The notes beneath the pieces were generated by a model, which was not told the origin of the DNA, did not search any database, and was given only the letters and a program-made list of their open reading frames with translations. A stretch of 38,270 bases of DNA, taken from assembly GCA_964388175.1 (NCBI GenBank), contig CAYLYS010000020.1, forward strand, positions 1 to 38,270. Direction: 5' to 3'. This stretch comes from JAITWN01 sp964388175 (lineage in GTDB: Bacteria; Pseudomonadota; Gammaproteobacteria; SZUA-140). Made by a program: the position numbers and the translations under genes. Positions 30,912 through 38,270 of this stretch are shown one piece after another (the stretch's first letter is position 1; each line of letters opens with the position of its first letter).

Positions 30912-31607
30912 ATGTCAAAGAAATTCCTCGGAGCCGTGCTGTCGCTGGCCATTTGTTCGACACCGGTTTTTGCTCACGATGTATGGTTCGAACCGGACGG
31001 AAAGTCCCTGCGTCTGGTCTATGGCCATCCCGGTGAGCTCGAGCCTTACGATCCGGGCAAGGCCAAAGCGGTCACTGCTATAGGCAAGGATGGCAAGCAG
31101 AGCAAGATGAGCACGCATGTCCATGATCAGACGCTGGCGGTGCAGCCGGCAGCGGATGTCGCGCTGATCACAGTGGATTACGACAACGGCTACTGGACCG
31201 AAACGACGGATGAAAAGCACGTCAACAAGTCCAAGAAGGATGTGCCGAACGCCAAATCGGCTTCCCATTCCAAGAAGTACCACAAGATCGTCGTCAGCTG
31301 GAGCGATGCCGCCGCCAAGCCGGTCGGCGCCGATTTCGAGATTGTGCCGCTGGCCAATCCGCTCACGCTGAAGCCGGGTGACGAGCTGCCGGTGCAGCTG
31401 CTCTATAAGTCCAAGCCGCTCGCCGGCGCGGAAATCGAGATCATGGGCAGCATGGACCTGTTCGAGACCGATGCCCAGGGCAAGGCGACGCTGCCGATCA
31501 CCGAGGCCGGTTTCCAGTACATCCAGGTTTCCCACAAGGAGAAGCTGCAGAACAGCCCGGATGCCGACGTGCTGTCGCTTTCCACCAATCTGACTTTTAA
31601 CCTGTAA
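30912..31607 (+). CDS. DUF4198 periplasmic protein, NikK-like (plus-strand copy)
   Basis: This 231-residue protein has a signal peptide (FLGAVLSLAICSTPVFA, cleaved before HDVWFEPDG). The N-terminal histidine right after cleavage, the LRLVYGHPGELEPYDPGKA stretch and the later LTLKPGDELPVQLLYKSKPLAGAEIEI, in part, are DUF4198 hallmarks. The family (COG5266) includes NikK-type proteins that go with nickel/cobalt uptake and is also found near other metal systems. The exposed N-terminal histidine is a candidate metal ligand. The start has GAGGG eight bases upstream. It is convergent with a porin gene whose operon starts with a second DUF4198 protein, and is closed by a terminator. Confidence 0.88.
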   Translation: MSKKFLGAVLSLAICSTPVFAHDVWFEPDGKSLRLVYGHPGELEPYDPGKAKAVTAIGKDGKQSKMSTHVHDQTLAVQPAADVALITVDYDNGYWTETTDEKHVNKSKKDVPNAKSASHSKKYHKIVVSWSDAAAKPVGADFEIVPLANPLTLKPGDELPVQLLYKSKPLAGAEIEIMGSMDLFETDAQGKATLPITEAGFQYIQVSHKEKLQNSPDADVLSLSTNLTFNL

Positions 31608-31623
31608 GCAGCGGTTGTATGCG

Positions 31624-31659
31624 GCGGGCGATGCGCAGGCGCATCGCCCGCTTTTTTTT
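31624..31659 (+). terminator. Rho-independent terminator of the NikK-like gene
   Basis: A perfect inverted repeat (gcgggcgatgcg, a four-base loop, cgcatcgcccgc) is followed by eight T. It lies 17 bases after the DUF4198 stop. Confidence 0.95.
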
Positions 31660-31783
31660 GCCCGCTTTCTCCTCCCCCGGTGCTCGACCGTTGCCTTCAC
31701 ACCCTTATCCTCACGCAGAGGGCAGGCTCTGGGGCCGGGGCGGGGACGTTCCGTGTCGCGGCGGCAGATAATATCCTGCGCAC

Positions 31784-33016
31784 TCAGAACCTGATTCTCG
31801 CCCCGCTCATGACCATGAGGATGGGGTCGAATTCGGCGCCTGGGCGTTCGAGTTCATGTATGCGCGTGTTGAGGTAGATGTCGCTGTTCCATCGTGCGAG
31901 GTGCTGGACGATCTGCAGGCCGGCGGCGCTGGCGCGGTCTTCGCGTTGCATGAGATCGCGGGTTTGCTGGTAATCGATCGATAGGGCGGTATTGCCGATG
32001 GGCCACCAGGCGCGCTGATAGCCGAGCTTGAGGTAAGCGAAGGCGGCGTCGCGGTCGTCGGCCTCGCCGAGATGCCAGCGCTTGCCGGCGGCGCCGGTGA
32101 GGCTGACGCCGTTGCCGAAGAGGACGGAGAGCGAGGTGCTGGCGAGCTGCTGATGGGGCCCCGGGGTGGTGGGGCGGATATCGGCATAGGCGATGGCCGC
32201 GGCAATGCGCGCGGAAGAGAGCGTCTCGTCGTAGAAGAGTGCGCTGTCGACGGTGCCGCCCTGAATGGCCGACACGCGCAGCTGCGGTATCCCGGACAGG
32301 GCAGGGGTATCGTAGCGCAGGCGGATATCGCGGCCGCGCCCGTCCATATTGGTCATGACATCGAACACGCGGGGATTGCCGTCGATGCCGACGTCGTCGC
32401 GGAAACGCATGCCGCCGCCCATGACACCGGGATCGGAATAACCGGCGACGCCGGTGCCGGAGAGATCGCGCTCGGAGGAGCCTTCGGAGGCGGTCCAGCC
32501 CTTGCCGAGCCAGAGGCGGCCGAAGCGGCCATCGAACCAGACCTCGGCGCGGCGGTCGCGGAAGTTGGTGGCATTGCTGCCGCCCTGTACCCCGCGGGCA
32601 TTGTCCTGACCGACAGTGAAGCTGTTATTGACGCGGAACTCGAATTCGAAGGCGGCGCCGAGGCTGAAGCCGGCGGAAGGCTGGGCGGGTTCGGCGATGA
32701 AGCGCAGGCGTGAGGAGCTGGCGTTGTTGTCGACGTGATGGACGTCGCGTTCCTCACCGTCGTCCACCCACAGCAGGGCGCGGTTGATCTGGCCTGACAT
32801 CGACAGCTTGAACGGCAGTGCTGCCGCGCCGACGGCAGTGGTCGGCGGCGGCAGTTCACGCTGTTCGTACTGAGCCTCCATCCGCGCCAGGCGTTGTTGC
32901 AACTCCTGCATCGTCGTACGCAGAGACTCCAGTTCGTGGTCGTGAGCATGGACGGCGAGCGACGGCATGAAAGCCGCCGCCGCTGCCGCCATGGCGAGCG
33001 TACGTGCAGGGATCAA
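31784..33016 (-). CDS. Gram-negative porin-like outer-membrane protein
   Basis: This 410-residue protein has a signal peptide (ending SLAVHAH near residue 24), a short coiled-coil (LESLRTTMQELQQRLARMEAQ, in part) and a porin-like barrel. The barrel starts FKLSMSGQINRALLWVDDG and shows RAEVWFDGRFGRLWLGKG and a C-terminal ILMVMSGARIRF. Such N-terminal coiled-coils occur in porins that anchor to the cell wall. The start appears to be TTG at 33016; the ATG at 32992 would lack the arginine before the hydrophobic core. It is the last gene of an operon led by DUF4198 and NikL-like genes, so it may admit a metal or metal chelate across the outer membrane. Confidence 0.83.
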   Translation of the reverse strand: MIPARTLAMAAAAAAFMPSLAVHAHDHELESLRTTMQELQQRLARMEAQYEQRELPPPTTAVGAAALPFKLSMSGQINRALLWVDDGEERDVHHVDNNASSSRLRFIAEPAQPSAGFSLGAAFEFEFRVNNSFTVGQDNARGVQGGSNATNFRDRRAEVWFDGRFGRLWLGKGWTASEGSSERDLSGTGVAGYSDPGVMGGGMRFRDDVGIDGNPRVFDVMTNMDGRGRDIRLRYDTPALSGIPQLRVSAIQGGTVDSALFYDETLSSARIAAAIAYADIRPTTPGPHQQLASTSLSVLFGNGVSLTGAAGKRWHLGEADDRDAAFAYLKLGYQRAWWPIGNTALSIDYQQTRDLMQREDRASAAGLQIVQHLARWNSDIYLNTRIHELERPGAEFDPILMVMSGARIRF

Positions 33017-33057
33017 GCGCAGTGTGCCCTAGGTGTGGTTGCAAGGAACGATGAAGC

Positions 33058-33438
33058 TCATGGCCCGCCGCCGCCGGATTCTTTCACCGGCAAGGGCGCG
33101 AGGACCTGGTCGGCATCGACTTCGATGGTGACGCGATGGCGATGTCCGTTGCCGTCATCGACTTCTATCCGCCATACGCCGGGATAGCCGGGGACGAAGG
33201 CAAAGCGTCCGCTTTCGTCGGTGCGCCCGGCCTGATAGGGGTGAGGGCGGTCCGGCGCGAAGACCTGGACCGATGAAAACTGCATGGGCGAATGGCCGGT
33301 ATAGATGAACTGCAGCGCCACCGCTTTGGTTTCCAGCAGCATATGATGTGTGCCGTGAGCCATGACACTCGCAGGGGCGTAAAACGCCCCTGCAAGCAAG
33401 GCCATCGGCAATGCGCGAGAGATGGTCTTGTATATCAT
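33058..33438 (-). CDS. NikL/CbiL-like periplasmic protein
   Basis: This 126-residue protein has a signal peptide (ALPMALLAGAFYAPASVMA) followed by AHGTHHML, rich in histidine. A carboxypeptidase-regulatory-like beta-sandwich follows, including YQAGRTDESGRFAFVPGYPGVWRIEVDDGNGHRH, in part. That segment is the signature of the NikL/CbiL-type accessory proteins of nickel and cobalt ECF transporters. No ECF (NikMNQO) gene is in the window. The gene starts seven bases after the DUF4198 stop and is co-transcribed with it and with the porin. The histidines right after the signal are likely metal ligands. Nickel is the likeliest metal, but the evidence is only family context. Confidence 0.82.
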   Translation of the reverse strand: MIYKTISRALPMALLAGAFYAPASVMAHGTHHMLLETKAVALQFIYTGHSPMQFSSVQVFAPDRPHPYQAGRTDESGRFAFVPGYPGVWRIEVDDGNGHRHRVTIEVDADQVLAPLPVKESGGGGP

Positions 33439-33444
33439 GGAGCT

Positions 33445-34227
33445 TTATTTCCCGCCGACAGGTGAATAGCCCAGTGTGGCAGCCAGGAACAGTGACGATA
33501 CATAGGGGTCATTGGACAGACCGACGCTGCGTGTCACCTCCATCAGGGCGAAGGGACGAGCAGGAACCTTGACGGTAGCGATGCCGTCCTTGTCGGTCTT
33601 GGCCTTGCCGGTCTCGTCACCGGCGTGCAGGTCTTCCTTGATGTCCACGCCGGCCAGCGGCTCGCCGAAGAGGGTGACGCGCACGCGCAGCGTATCGCCG
33701 GCTTTCGCCTTCGACGGATCGCTCAGGGGAATGATCTCCAGCGGATGACCCAGTACGTGGTCGTAGCCCTTGTTCTCCTTCAGATAAAGCTTGGAGTACT
33801 TGTGCGAATACATCGAGCTGGTGGCGTCGGGGACTTCCGAGCCCGGCTTGCGCACCCAGCCCTGCGTCGGCGAATTGCTCCAGAAACCGTTGTTGAAGTG
33901 TGCGGTGACCAGGGCAGTCTTGCCATCGAGCTTGATCCAGGAACGCTCGTTCTTGTAATCGATGTCGGCCCCCATGGCTTTGCCGGAGGCATCGTAGGTC
34001 AGCGCCTGGACCAGGCGGAATTCGGGATAGCCGCGCTCATCGCCGTCGTCGGGGTGACCGTCGACCATCACCGCCTTGCCGTCTCTCACTTCCAGCCAGC
34101 CGGAGTGGGCCTGTACTTCGGTGGTCACCATGCCTGCGAGCAGAGCCAGGCCCGCTGCCATGCCGGCGATGATGCTGCGGGGGCGGCTCATGCTCATGGC
34201 CGATGGCGAGGTGTATTTCATACTCAT
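33445..34227 (-). CDS. DUF4198 periplasmic protein, NikK-like (operon copy)
   Basis: This 260-residue protein has a signal peptide (GMAAGLALLAGMVTTEVQA, cleaved before HSGWLEV) so that, as in the other copy, histidine becomes the N-terminal residue. It shows the family's PLEIIPLSDPSKAKAGDTLRVRVTLFGEPLAGVDI, in part. It differs clearly from the plus-strand copy, so they are old paralogues. The start at 34227 has AGGAG seven bases upstream. It leads the operon DUF4198 - NikL-like - porin. A perfect palindrome lies about 300 bases upstream. Confidence 0.87.
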   Translation of the reverse strand: MSMKYTSPSAMSMSRPRSIIAGMAAGLALLAGMVTTEVQAHSGWLEVRDGKAVMVDGHPDDGDERGYPEFRLVQALTYDASGKAMGADIDYKNERSWIKLDGKTALVTAHFNNGFWSNSPTQGWVRKPGSEVPDATSSMYSHKYSKLYLKENKGYDHVLGHPLEIIPLSDPSKAKAGDTLRVRVTLFGEPLAGVDIKEDLHAGDETGKAKTDKDGIATVKVPARPFALMEVTRSVGLSNDPYVSSLFLAATLGYSPVGGK

Positions 34228-34779
34228 GGTTTTTCTCCTGTTTCAGGGTTTGCCGGTGGATAAACCGGTGGGTAAAACGGATCGGAATGCATCGGCAGGA
34301 TGCTGATGTTCAGGTCACGGACGCCTGGATCGTCGGAGCGCCGGAGAGAGATGCAACAGTCTGAACGATACGCATTGATATCCCCCCATGCTGTGATTGG
34401 CGGAGTGACAGAAAACCAAAATAGAATCGCGGATTCATGAGCATGTCCGCCGTCCGTGGAGGGTATGCGCTCTGATGCGCGCTGTTTTGATTCGAACGTC
34501 GGGGCCATCCCTGATCGATTTAGGATAGTATTACTAAAAGTAATAATAGCTTAATAGGGCCATTTTACGCAATGGGTCGATGTGCTGACCAGCCCGTGCA
34601 AAACCCGAGCATTTTTGATGGGCCACACAGTCGCGTCACAGCGTCCGCTTCCGCTTCTCTCGCCTCCCGGCCCCTGCTCTCGTCAAGCGCGATGCTTATC
34701 GGCCGATATTTTCTTCATGAATCTCCCGGATGGAACCGCTGCGCGCGCAGCTGCGCCCTATGCCCGCAGAAATCCGTAC
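34228..34779. other. Long intergenic region with a palindromic site
   Basis: These 552 bases separate the metal operon (minus) from a lipoprotein gene (plus). They contain a perfect 7-3-7 palindrome, two copies of a 12-bp unit (ccggtggataaa, ccggtgggtaaa at 34253-34276), and an AT-rich patch at about 34525-34560. An open frame of 94 codons on the minus strand (34224-34508) has no recognisable features. The long leader of the metal operon, about 300 bases if transcription starts near the palindrome, could hold an RNA regulator, but I could not recognise a known riboswitch. Confidence 0.6.
34529..34545. promoter_or_regulatory. Perfect 7-3-7 palindrome, candidate metal-regulator operator
   Basis: The inverted repeat tattact-aaa-agtaata lies in an AT-rich patch between the metal operon and the lipoprotein gene, and outer bases add further partial symmetry (34526-34548). 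It resembles sites of Fur-superfamily regulators in being AT-rich and symmetric, but matches no consensus I can name. Confidence 0.5.
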
Positions 34780-35859
34780 ATGAACGGATTCCTGACCCTG
34801 CTTGCGCTGCCCCTGGTGTTGTCGCTGAGCGCCTGCCTGGGTGAAGGTGAGGGTTCCTCGCCGCCCTCATCTCCGACCGCCAGCGGATCATTCGCGCCAT
34901 CGTCGCTCAGCACCATCATGGCCGATGATGCCTTGCTGCTGGCGCAGTCCACCCTCGATGCGATCGGCAAGCTTGCCGCCATCGGCGAGGTCACGCAGGA
35001 AATGATCCGCCGCGGTGCGCCGCTGCTCGGCGGCGACTTTACGCCCAATGCGCCGGATGCGATCGTTGACCTGCCGGAATGCAATGCCGCGATCGAGCCC
35101 GGTCCCGGCGAGAACCGGCTCGGCTACGCGTTTTATCAGGGTGGCTTCGATGTGCCCGCCGGGCCGGCGCTGCGCGCCGAGTTCGCGCAGTGCACGGTCG
35201 CGAATCTGCTGATCGATGGCACGCTGCACATTGCCGATGTCAGTTTCAGCGGTGACATCGCCAGCGCGGTGAGCGACTGGAGTTTTGCCGCGACGGTAGT
35301 GATGGGGCCGATCGAGATCCACAATGCCGATGGTTCGCTCAGCACCTATACCGACGAATTCCGCTATACGGCGGTGCGCACCGGCGGCGTCCTGCGCGTC
35401 GATATGGAAGTGGCGGCCGAACCCGGTGCCGGCATTGTCGGCGGGGTCAACGCGCAGCATCATCGCGAACAGGTGTTCGACAACAACAGCGCGGTCAATT
35501 ACCAGTTCCGGCCATTCGCGATTACCAGTGTGGATGACGCCGACAGCGGCGAATACACCCTCGCGATACGGGCGCACGGCACCGACGGCGCCAGCCGGCT
35601 CGAACGCTATACCAATGTCCCGGCAAGCACCATCCAGCTGACAATCGCCAATACTGCGGATATCGTCTGGCAGAGCAAGCCCGAGAACCATGGCGAGACG
35701 CCGTCCGCCGGGGCGATCGTGCTCAGCACGGGAGCCGACAATATCCTCGTGACCGTCGCTGCCGGCGGCGCCGTTCTGACCGTCAACGACGGCGGTGCGG
35801 TGAATACGCAGATGGTCGACTGGGACACGCTGTTGACCACACCCATGCCCTGGAACTGA
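34780..35859 (+). CDS. Lipoprotein of unknown function
   Basis: This 359-residue protein has a lipoprotein signal (LLALPLVLSLSAC, lipobox L-S-A-C), a Ser/Pro-rich linker and then a mainly beta body. Segments such as CTVANLLIDGTLHIADVSFSGDIA, in part, SWSFAATVVMGPIEIHNADG-like strands and a closing VTVAAGGAVLTVNDGGAVNTQ suggest a repetitive beta-sandwich. I recognise no family. The reading frame is open 66 codons upstream, but ATG at 34780 gives the signal peptide directly. It is a single gene, 175 bases before the cupin gene. Confidence 0.72.
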   Translation: MNGFLTLLALPLVLSLSACLGEGEGSSPPSSPTASGSFAPSSLSTIMADDALLLAQSTLDAIGKLAAIGEVTQEMIRRGAPLLGGDFTPNAPDAIVDLPECNAAIEPGPGENRLGYAFYQGGFDVPAGPALRAEFAQCTVANLLIDGTLHIADVSFSGDIASAVSDWSFAATVVMGPIEIHNADGSLSTYTDEFRYTAVRTGGVLRVDMEVAAEPGAGIVGGVNAQHHREQVFDNNSAVNYQFRPFAITSVDDADSGEYTLAIRAHGTDGASRLERYTNVPASTIQLTIANTADIVWQSKPENHGETPSAGAIVLSTGADNILVTVAAGGAVLTVNDGGAVNTQMVDWDTLLTTPMPWN

Positions 35860-36034
35860 GGCGTCAGCCTCGAACAGGGTTGTCCGTCCGGCCCGGCTTT
35901 GCGCGCGCAGGACATTTCCCGTTTTTCGGCTTACCATGCCCAGTGCGATACCCGCCGCGATATGTCGTGCGGCCACGTGCTGTGCTGCGTGTGTCCGCGC
36001 GCCGGCGGCATGGCTCGAATACGGAGGAATGCGA

Positions 36035-36523
36035 ATGAAGAGCAGATCTTGCGCCGCGATAATATGCCTGTCGGGGCTGTTGTGGCTGCCCGGCGCCGGC
36101 CGGGCGGGAGACGGACCGGCGGTCGTGCCCGAACGCGAGCGTCAGGTCGCGCGCGACATCGCCGCCGAGGGTCCGAAAGCCAACCGCGGCGTCGAATCCG
36201 TCACCCGGCTCGGCGGCATTCTCATCGATGGCGAATTTCCCGGCGCCAAGGGCAAGGAACTGCGCGCGCGTGAACTGGTCATCGCCCCCGGCGGCGTGAT
36301 CGCAGTGCACCGGCACGAGTCGCGGCCGGGCCTGGCCTATATTCTGGAAGGGGAGATCATGGAGCATCGCAACGACGCCGAGCAGCCGTTGCTGCGCAAG
36401 GCGGGCGCTGTCTCCTTCGAGAAGACCGGCGTGATCCATTGGTGGGAAAATGTCAGCGACGCGCCGGTGCGCGCGCTGGTCGTCGATATCGTGGACGCCG
36501 AGCCGGCGGCGCACGCGCATTAA
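36035..36523 (+). CDS. Periplasmic cupin protein
   Basis: This 162-residue protein has a signal peptide (AAIICLSGLLWLPGAGRAG) and a single cupin domain at about residues 60-150. It shows the metal-binding histidine motif VHRHESRPGLAYILEGE and a second histidine in FEKTGVIHWWENVSD. Cupins include dioxygenases and sugar isomerases, and many only bind a small molecule. I chose ATG at 36035, since GGAGG is seven bases upstream; another ATG at 36029 is too close to it. The tail ends AAHAH. It lies 48 bases before the persulfide-dioxygenase/rhodanese gene, so the two are likely co-transcribed. Confidence 0.85.
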   Translation: MKSRSCAAIICLSGLLWLPGAGRAGDGPAVVPERERQVARDIAAEGPKANRGVESVTRLGGILIDGEFPGAKGKELRARELVIAPGGVIAVHRHESRPGLAYILEGEIMEHRNDAEQPLLRKAGAVSFEKTGVIHWWENVSDAPVRALVVDIVDAEPAAHAH

Positions 36524-36570
36524 GCCGCCGTCGCAGCGCGGACACCGCGGTCCGCAGGAGGCAGGTATTC

Positions 36571-37599
36571 ATGTACTTCGAACAGATTGCCAACGGCCCG
36601 TGCTTTTCCTATGTCATCGCCTGCGAGGAGACGGGCAGGGCGCTCGTCGTCGATCCCGCGGTGGAACTGATCGAGCGCTACATCGGTATTGCCCATCAGC
36701 ACGGGCTGCAGATCAGCAAGGTGCTCGATACCCATACCCACGCGGATCATTTTTCCGGCGCCCGCGCGCTGGCGCAGCGCACGGGCGCGACGCTCATCAT
36801 GCACAGCGCCAGTCCCGCGCCCTTCATCGATCTGCGGGTGAATGACGGCGATGCCATCCTGATCGGCAAGCTGCTGCTGCGCATCCGCCATACGCCGGGA
36901 CACACGGCGGATGCCATTTCGCTGATCCTCGCGGATCGCATTCTCACCGGTGATGCGCTGCTCATCGGCGGCGCCGGGCGCACCGATCTGCCGAGCGGCG
37001 ATCCCGCACAGCTTTACCACAGTCTGTTCGATGGTCTGCTCAAGCTCGATCCGTCGCTCGCCGTCTACCCCGCGCATGACTATAACGGCCGCACTTCCTC
37101 GACCCTCGGCGATGAGTTGGCGCACAATCCGCGCCTGCAGTACAAGGAGCGGGACGACTTCATCGCCCATATGCGCGCGCTCGATCTGGAGATGCCGAAG
37201 CATCTGACCGAAGCGCTGCGTACCAACCGCAGCGGCGGCCGGCCGGTATCGCAACTGATCGACGAGGCGGCCGCCCGGGTACCGTTCATGACGATGGAGG
37301 AGGTGCGGACGCGCATCGACAGTGAGCCCGCCGATCTGCTGGTGCTCGATGTGCGCGAAAGCGAGGCCTACCGTGCCGGCCATATCCCCGGCGCCGTGCA
37401 CATCCCGCGCGGACAGCTCGAACTGCGCGTCAACGATATGCTTGCCGATCCCACGCAGCGGATCGTGGTCTATTGCGAGTACGGCAAGATCTCCACGCTG
37501 GCGACCGCTACCCTGCGTGATCTCGGCTATACCGGCGCCGCCGCGCTCTACGGTGGCTATGACGCCTGGAAGAAAGCCGGATACGCGCAGCAGACCTGA
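36571..37599 (+). CDS. Persulfide dioxygenase-rhodanese fusion protein
   Basis: This 342-residue protein joins a metallo-beta-lactamase-fold domain of the ETHE1/persulfide dioxygenase type (residues 1-235) to a rhodanese domain (about 245-340). The first shows the iron-site motifs DTHTHADHFSG, HTPGHT, LTGDALLIGGAGRTD and YPAHDYNGRTSST. The second shows LVLDVRESEAYRAGHIPGA, in part, and the catalytic cysteine in VVYCEYGKIS. Such fusions oxidise glutathione or other persulfides and move sulfane sulfur, giving sulfite or thiosulfate. The start has AGGAGG nine bases upstream. There is no signal peptide, so it acts in the cytoplasm, unlike its cupin neighbour. Confidence 0.9.
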   Translation: MYFEQIANGPCFSYVIACEETGRALVVDPAVELIERYIGIAHQHGLQISKVLDTHTHADHFSGARALAQRTGATLIMHSASPAPFIDLRVNDGDAILIGKLLLRIRHTPGHTADAISLILADRILTGDALLIGGAGRTDLPSGDPAQLYHSLFDGLLKLDPSLAVYPAHDYNGRTSSTLGDELAHNPRLQYKERDDFIAHMRALDLEMPKHLTEALRTNRSGGRPVSQLIDEAAARVPFMTMEEVRTRIDSEPADLLVLDVRESEAYRAGHIPGAVHIPRGQLELRVNDMLADPTQRIVVYCEYGKISTLATATLRDLGYTGAAALYGGYDAWKKAGYAQQT

Positions 37600-37674
37600 G
37601 CCGATGTCCCCGGCGGATATCGTCAGCCGATATCGCCGCCCGATGTCGCTGACCGGTGTCGCCAGCCGATGTCG

Positions 37675-37680
<6 letters not shown>
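37600..37680. repeat. 13-bp tandem repeat directly after the rhodanese-fusion stop
   Basis: Six imperfect units are spaced by exactly 13 bases; the core cgatgtc or cgatatc starts at 37602, 37615, 37628, 37641, 37654 and 37667. The array begins at the stop codon and fills the gap between two convergent genes, ending at the end of the ABC gene. Confidence 0.85.

Positions 37681-38270
<590 letters not shown>

Noticed and set aside
34224..34508. A 94-codon minus-strand frame overlapping the DUF4198 start by ATGA
   Set aside because: The overlap looks like translational coupling, but the sequence has no signal, domain or clear ribosome site, and the DUF4198 gene has its own good one. Kept only as a remote possibility of a leader peptide.
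34228..34527. A cobalamin or nickel riboswitch in the long leader of the metal operon
   Set aside because: I could not find the B12 box or the conserved helices of the NiCo riboswitch by reading the minus strand; a covariance-model search would be decisive.

Overview
The window is GC-rich Gram-negative DNA with dense, mostly operonic genes. Supporting signs are TolQ/ExbB-ExbD channel proteins, outer-membrane beta-barrels, lipoprotein signal peptides and GlyGly-CTERM (rhombosortase-type) C-termini. The mix suggests a gammaproteobacterium, perhaps of the Nevskiales/Solimonadaceae type; that placement is an inference from gene content and no rRNA or marker gene is present. I see no tRNA, rRNA, CRISPR array, transposase or phage gene.

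Region 1 (1-657): a small DUF4282 membrane protein and a decayed XRE/HigA-type antitoxin gene. Region 2 (658-13117, minus strand): one very tight 13-gene operon. It is read from an SH3/beta-barrel protein, through a second beta-barrel, a TlpA-type thioredoxin, a DUF4266 lipoprotein, a DUF3570 beta-barrel, a secreted 175-residue protein, a 1561-residue TPR/coiled-coil protein, a TPR lipoprotein and a small secreted protein, to ExbB, two ExbD and an AgmX/PglI-type TonB-like protein. Together these parts look like a proton-driven machine spanning inner membrane, periplasm and outer membrane, comparable in parts list to TonB/Tol and Myxococcus Agl/Glt systems. This is the best candidate in the window for a little-described system.

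Region 3 (13262-21585): an HzsA-related lipoprotein with two CxxCH haem motifs (minus), divergent from a three-gene operon of a CxxCH secreted protein, a di-haem LamG lipoprotein and a Tat-exported DUF1501-like protein. Region 4 (21582-27948): a bile-acid:sodium symporter-family carrier, a LuxR-type regulator, two tandem GloVer-repeat proteins with GlyGly-CTERM tails and a small secreted protein, closed by a strong terminator.

Region 5 (28019-30757): a VOC-family protein, a YadG/YadH-like ABC exporter pair and a divergent NUDIX hydrolase. Region 6 (30912-34227): two DUF4198 (NikK-like) periplasmic proteins, a NikL-like protein and a porin, likely a nickel/cobalt or related metal-handling module, with palindromic sites upstream. 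Region 7 (34780-38270): an unknown lipoprotein, a periplasmic cupin next to a persulfide-dioxygenase/rhodanese fusion, and the 3' part of an ABC exporter gene cut by the window edge.

A recurring signature is short tandem repeats with a 12-bp period (once 13 bp). They lie in gene ends, intergenic gaps and low-complexity coding stretches across the window.
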